From NCBI GenBank assembly GCA_030770535.1, contig JASVEC010000007.1, forward strand, positions 558,001 through 622,000: a DNA stretch of 64,000 bases, in the 5' to 3' direction. Each line of letters begins with the position of its first letter. The stretch's first letter is position 1. The stretch is from Batkoa obscura. Lineage: Eukaryota > Entomophthoromycota > Entomophthoromycetes > Entomophthorales > Batkoaceae. Below, piece after piece: positions 61,359 to 64,000 of the stretch. The notes below the pieces were generated by a model. It did no database searches. It was not told the DNA's origin and worked only from the letters and a program-made list of their open reading frames with translations. A program made the translations under genes and the position numbers.

Positions 61359-62052
61359 TGTGAAAAGTGGTACTCAGTAGTTGAAGTTAAAAGCAGTTTT
61401 TGCTTAATTAGCTAGCTATAAGTTGAAAAGCCTTAGTTTATATAACTAAAACAGACTTAAATTATAAAAAATAGCACATAATAAGCTATAAACTACTTAA
61501 AACAAATAAAATAAAAGATATTATTATAAAATTTATGTAAATTGTGAAATATTGCTTTATCAGCTCTCAGATTAACTATAATATAACAATCATTCAACTT
61601 GTTTACAAAACTAGTTGTAGTCTTGTATTCAATTTGATTGTGATCCATGCGGTACAATCAATCCAAAGTTCCTTATTTAGATTTGTTGTGAGAATTCCTA
61701 CCGTCTAATCATGAAGAACTTATTGTCCACGTTTTAATGTCCATACTTGCCAACTATAATAAGGAATAACTGCTATAATGTTCCTTATATATAGCCACTC
61801 AGTTGGAATATAAAAGAGATTCTTCAACATGATAACTCGAGATTTTTTAACTGAATTACTCCCTGATATCGTACCATTAATAAAGCCACTAAGTCTTATA
61901 GTATTTTAGGTAAATTTTACAGTAGTATTTTCTATTTTATTTGTTTTACATAGTCTGTAGTTTATTACGTACTGTTCCTATTAAGTTAAGTCTATCTTAG
62001 TTACATAAACTAATACCGTTCGACTCAAGGGAAGTTAATTAAGCAAAAACTG
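61359..62052. mobile_element. Long-inverted-arm element, copy 4 (degenerate, core lost)
   Basis: Left arm 61359-61540 (+) is truncated and eroded towards A/T. It abuts an inverted X arm, 61543-62052 (-), which is long-form like copy 1 (both contain a CTACAACTAGTTTTGTAAAC segment) but lacks its outermost ~70 bp. The short frame of the X arm is open here too, ending at 61720. The core is absent, so the two arms nearly touch. This is the oldest-looking or most damaged member. Confidence 0.6.
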
Positions 62053-62544
62053 ATGCAATAAAAAAAAGTAAAACAAAAAATAAATAAAAATAACTTTAAA
62101 ATTAATTTTATTTATTAGATTTTATATTAAGCATGGAGTTAATGTTAAAAAAAATTAGTTGTTTATTTATAATATAAAGCAAAATACCTGGAATAGCAAT
62201 AAAAAAATTAAAAATTGCTTATAAACAGTTTATTACTGTTTAAAAATAACCAGCTTAATTTTTAAGCTAAATTTTAGATTAAATAAAAGTTCTAAAAATA
62301 ATAATAAAATATAAGCTTTAATATTAATTATGTTTTTATTAATAGCTTTATTTTTTATAAAAGTAAAAACAACTATAATTTTGAAAAAAAAATAACAATA
62401 TTATTAACATACAAGTTAAAAATTAATAAAATTATTTAAAAAGTTAAATTAATAACTTTAAAAAGTATTGTAACTAATTATTATAGTTTTATTAAAAGTA
62501 TATTAGAACTTTAAAAAAATATAAAAAATTTAATGAGCATTATA
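62053..62544. other. AT-rich spacer
   Basis: Nothing recognised. Confidence 0.5.
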
Positions 62545-62644
62545 TGGGGGTGTTTTTTTTGATTTCATTATTTTTTCCGTTTCTTAAGTCCTATTTGAGT
62601 GGAAAAATTGTTAGTAAAATTGTTAAACAAAAAATATATCCCCA
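62545..62644 (-). mobile_element. TGGGG-family MITE
   Basis: 100 bp, TGGGGGTGTTTTTTTTG left end and ATATCCCCA right end, TA on both sides (62543-62544, 62645-62646). Confidence 0.85.
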
Positions 62645-62835
62645 TACAATAAGGCATAAAAACATAAAGTAAATGAAATAAAAATTAGCACTGGTTACTA
62701 ATTAAAAATAACTTATTTGTTAAGTCAATATTCATAAAATCTGTGTCATAATTTTTTAAATAAGTCAATAAAATATAATTAAAGCGTGTCAAAATTAAAC
62801 TTGATTTCTAAGATTACACCAAAATTTTCTGAATA

Positions 62836-62935
62836 TGGGGATGTATTTTTGTGTTTAAGAATTTTACTAACAGTTTTTCCACTCAAATAGCGCTTAAAAG
62901 ATGGAAAAAGTAATGAAGCCAAAAAAACACCCCCA
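62836..62935 (+). mobile_element. TGGGG-family MITE, best-preserved copy
   Basis: Exactly 100 bp: TGGGGATGTATTTTTGTG start, AAATAGCGCTTAAAAGATGG core and CAAAAAAACACCCCCA end, TA on both flanks. Terminal inverted repeats are about 17 bp with a few mismatches. Used here as the reference copy for the family. Confidence 0.88.
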
Positions 62936-62977
62936 TATGGTGTATTAAAATTCTAGGTAGTTTTTATGCTATAATGT

Positions 62978-63900
62978 GTTAAGCGTGAACAATTTATTAC
63001 TCGTGAAACCTATGGGAAAAGAGCAAAATTCAATCTATCAATTTATTCATTTATGCAAAGGTGATGCCAGCCTGAAGGGAGATACAATACGCCTTTGTAC
63101 ATGTCGCATAAATTAGGGTATTCTGTCGGACAGTGCCCATACCAGAGCTATGGGATTACGCACCGCACTGCCCCTGCTTTGTTTTTGATTTATATGACGG
63201 AATATTTTGTATAAATTAAAAACAGTGCATGTTTAACAGATGATATATGATAAAAATATTTCAAAATTTCATTTAATTGTTTGATCTTTCTGTTGTTAAT
63301 GTCTACTTTAAATTTCTAAAAGATCCTAACCATAAAGTATATAGCTTAGTTAACATGAGTAAATATTGTAAAATTTGAAAAAGACCTAGACTAACTATGT
63401 GAGTTACAGACATTATTTGATAATATCAAAGCAAGCTTTATTGATTCCAGTATATTCATAAGTTTAAGATTCATTTACCATTGATAGTAAATTTGAAATT
63501 AATACAGTAGAATTTATATCTACCAGAGTCATGAATTCATTGATTATATTGCTCACCAACGCTAATACTGCAAATGCAGCGACGATTAGTAGTCACATCC
63601 AAAGTATTGGAAGGAGTTGAGGAATTTATTTACTCAAATTTTTGAGCCGTCGTAAGATTGTTTGGTTCAGATCATATTAATTGATATAAATAAGAAATGC
63701 TATGTCGTTGAGAATTTGGCACACTTGATGGACCTTTACACCGCTTATTTAACTAAAATTAATCCTCCTTTTGTTTTGCCATAAATCATGTTGAATTATG
63801 ATGCTAAGAGTTTAGATCCTTTGTGCTACTTTGATACCGATGGGGGGATGAAAAGTAAGGTAAAACCAAACAGAAATAGTCAGCTCGAGGGCCAGTATGT
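62978..63900 (+). pseudogene. Decayed coding-like tract, unrecognised
   Basis: Within AT-rich DNA, 63061-63180 is markedly richer in G and C. In one frame it reads protein-like sequence, for example EGRYNTPLYMSHKLGYSVGQ then CPYQSYGITHRTAPALF, preceded in the same frame by REQFITRETYGKRAKFNLSI with a stop between them. Further on, other frames read VVTSKVLEGVEEFIYSNF (about 63588-63641) and ENLAHLMDLYTAYLTKINPP (about 63709-63768), then YDAKSLDPLCYFDTDGG. Stops and frame changes separate these pieces and no clean splice pattern joins them. I do not recognise a family. It could be a host pseudogene or a fossil of a mobile element. Confidence 0.4.
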
Positions 63901-64000
63901 GTTCAATGCATAATAATATAATTTTACATTTTACTTCTAGCCGATTACTTAGTAAAAAATTTATATAGCTGTTTATGGGTTATTCCTGTAGAATAATAAC
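63901..64000. other. Window end, nothing recognised
   Basis: AT-rich sequence running to the window edge; no feature supported. Confidence 0.4.

Noticed and set aside
63061-63180. Structured non-coding RNA in the GC-rich island
   Set aside because: I looked for RNase P, SRP and snRNA-like motifs and saw none; the protein-like reading in one frame explains the composition better.

Overview
This is very AT-rich nuclear DNA from a eukaryote with compact, intron-rich genes. Most introns are about 40-60 nt with GT..AG ends (many donors read GTAAG or GTAAAT), and Asn runs are common in the proteins. Gene content (PET127, TspO/MBR, alpha-arrestins, RRN3, VPS15, VPS35, AHA1) points to a fungus, probably an early-diverging lineage. 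The species cannot be fixed from the sequence. Thirteen genes could be rebuilt exon by exon with frames that close exactly. Symbols are given only where the family is clear.

Layout. 1-800: 3' part of a disordered Asn/Ser/Asp-rich gene. 1763-2455: secreted Gly/Ser/Asn-rich protein. 2456-5750: gene-free DNA with small inverted-repeat elements and a diverged tandem repeat. 5751-13143: alpha-arrestin, PET127, and a second, 12-exon arrestin-like gene. 13144-17302: gene-free, with a long-inverted-arm element and several copies of a 100-bp MITE. 17303-26473: TspO, LETM1-like, VPS35, hexokinase. 28055-31252: a 10-exon unrecognised helical protein, with a decayed copy of one of its exons beside it at 31738-32225. 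32611-41094: AHA1, alanyl-tRNA synthetase, and a Kelch-transmembrane-kinase-like receptor. 41095-46520: gene-free and repeat-rich. 46521-58199: proteasome alpha subunit (PSMA1/PRE5), MRNIP-like protein, two small unrecognised genes, RRN3 and VPS15. 58200-64000: repeats and a decayed coding-like tract.

The genes are mostly housekeeping: membrane traffic (VPS35, VPS15, arrestins), Pol I initiation, translation, proteolysis, chaperoning and sugar phosphorylation. No pathway cluster is evident.

The most distinctive signal is a repeat family present four times (14175-16670, 43169-44969, 59294-60778, 61359-62052). Each copy has two arms in inverted orientation. The outer ~290 bp of the arms match, but the inner parts are of two types, one of each type per complete copy. 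This suggests a single element with long terminal inverted repeats and an asymmetric interior. One arm type carries a conserved short reading frame. A second family, a ~100-bp MITE with TGGGG..CCCCA ends flanked by TA, occurs about 12 times, and one copy is cleanly nested in an arm of the first family.
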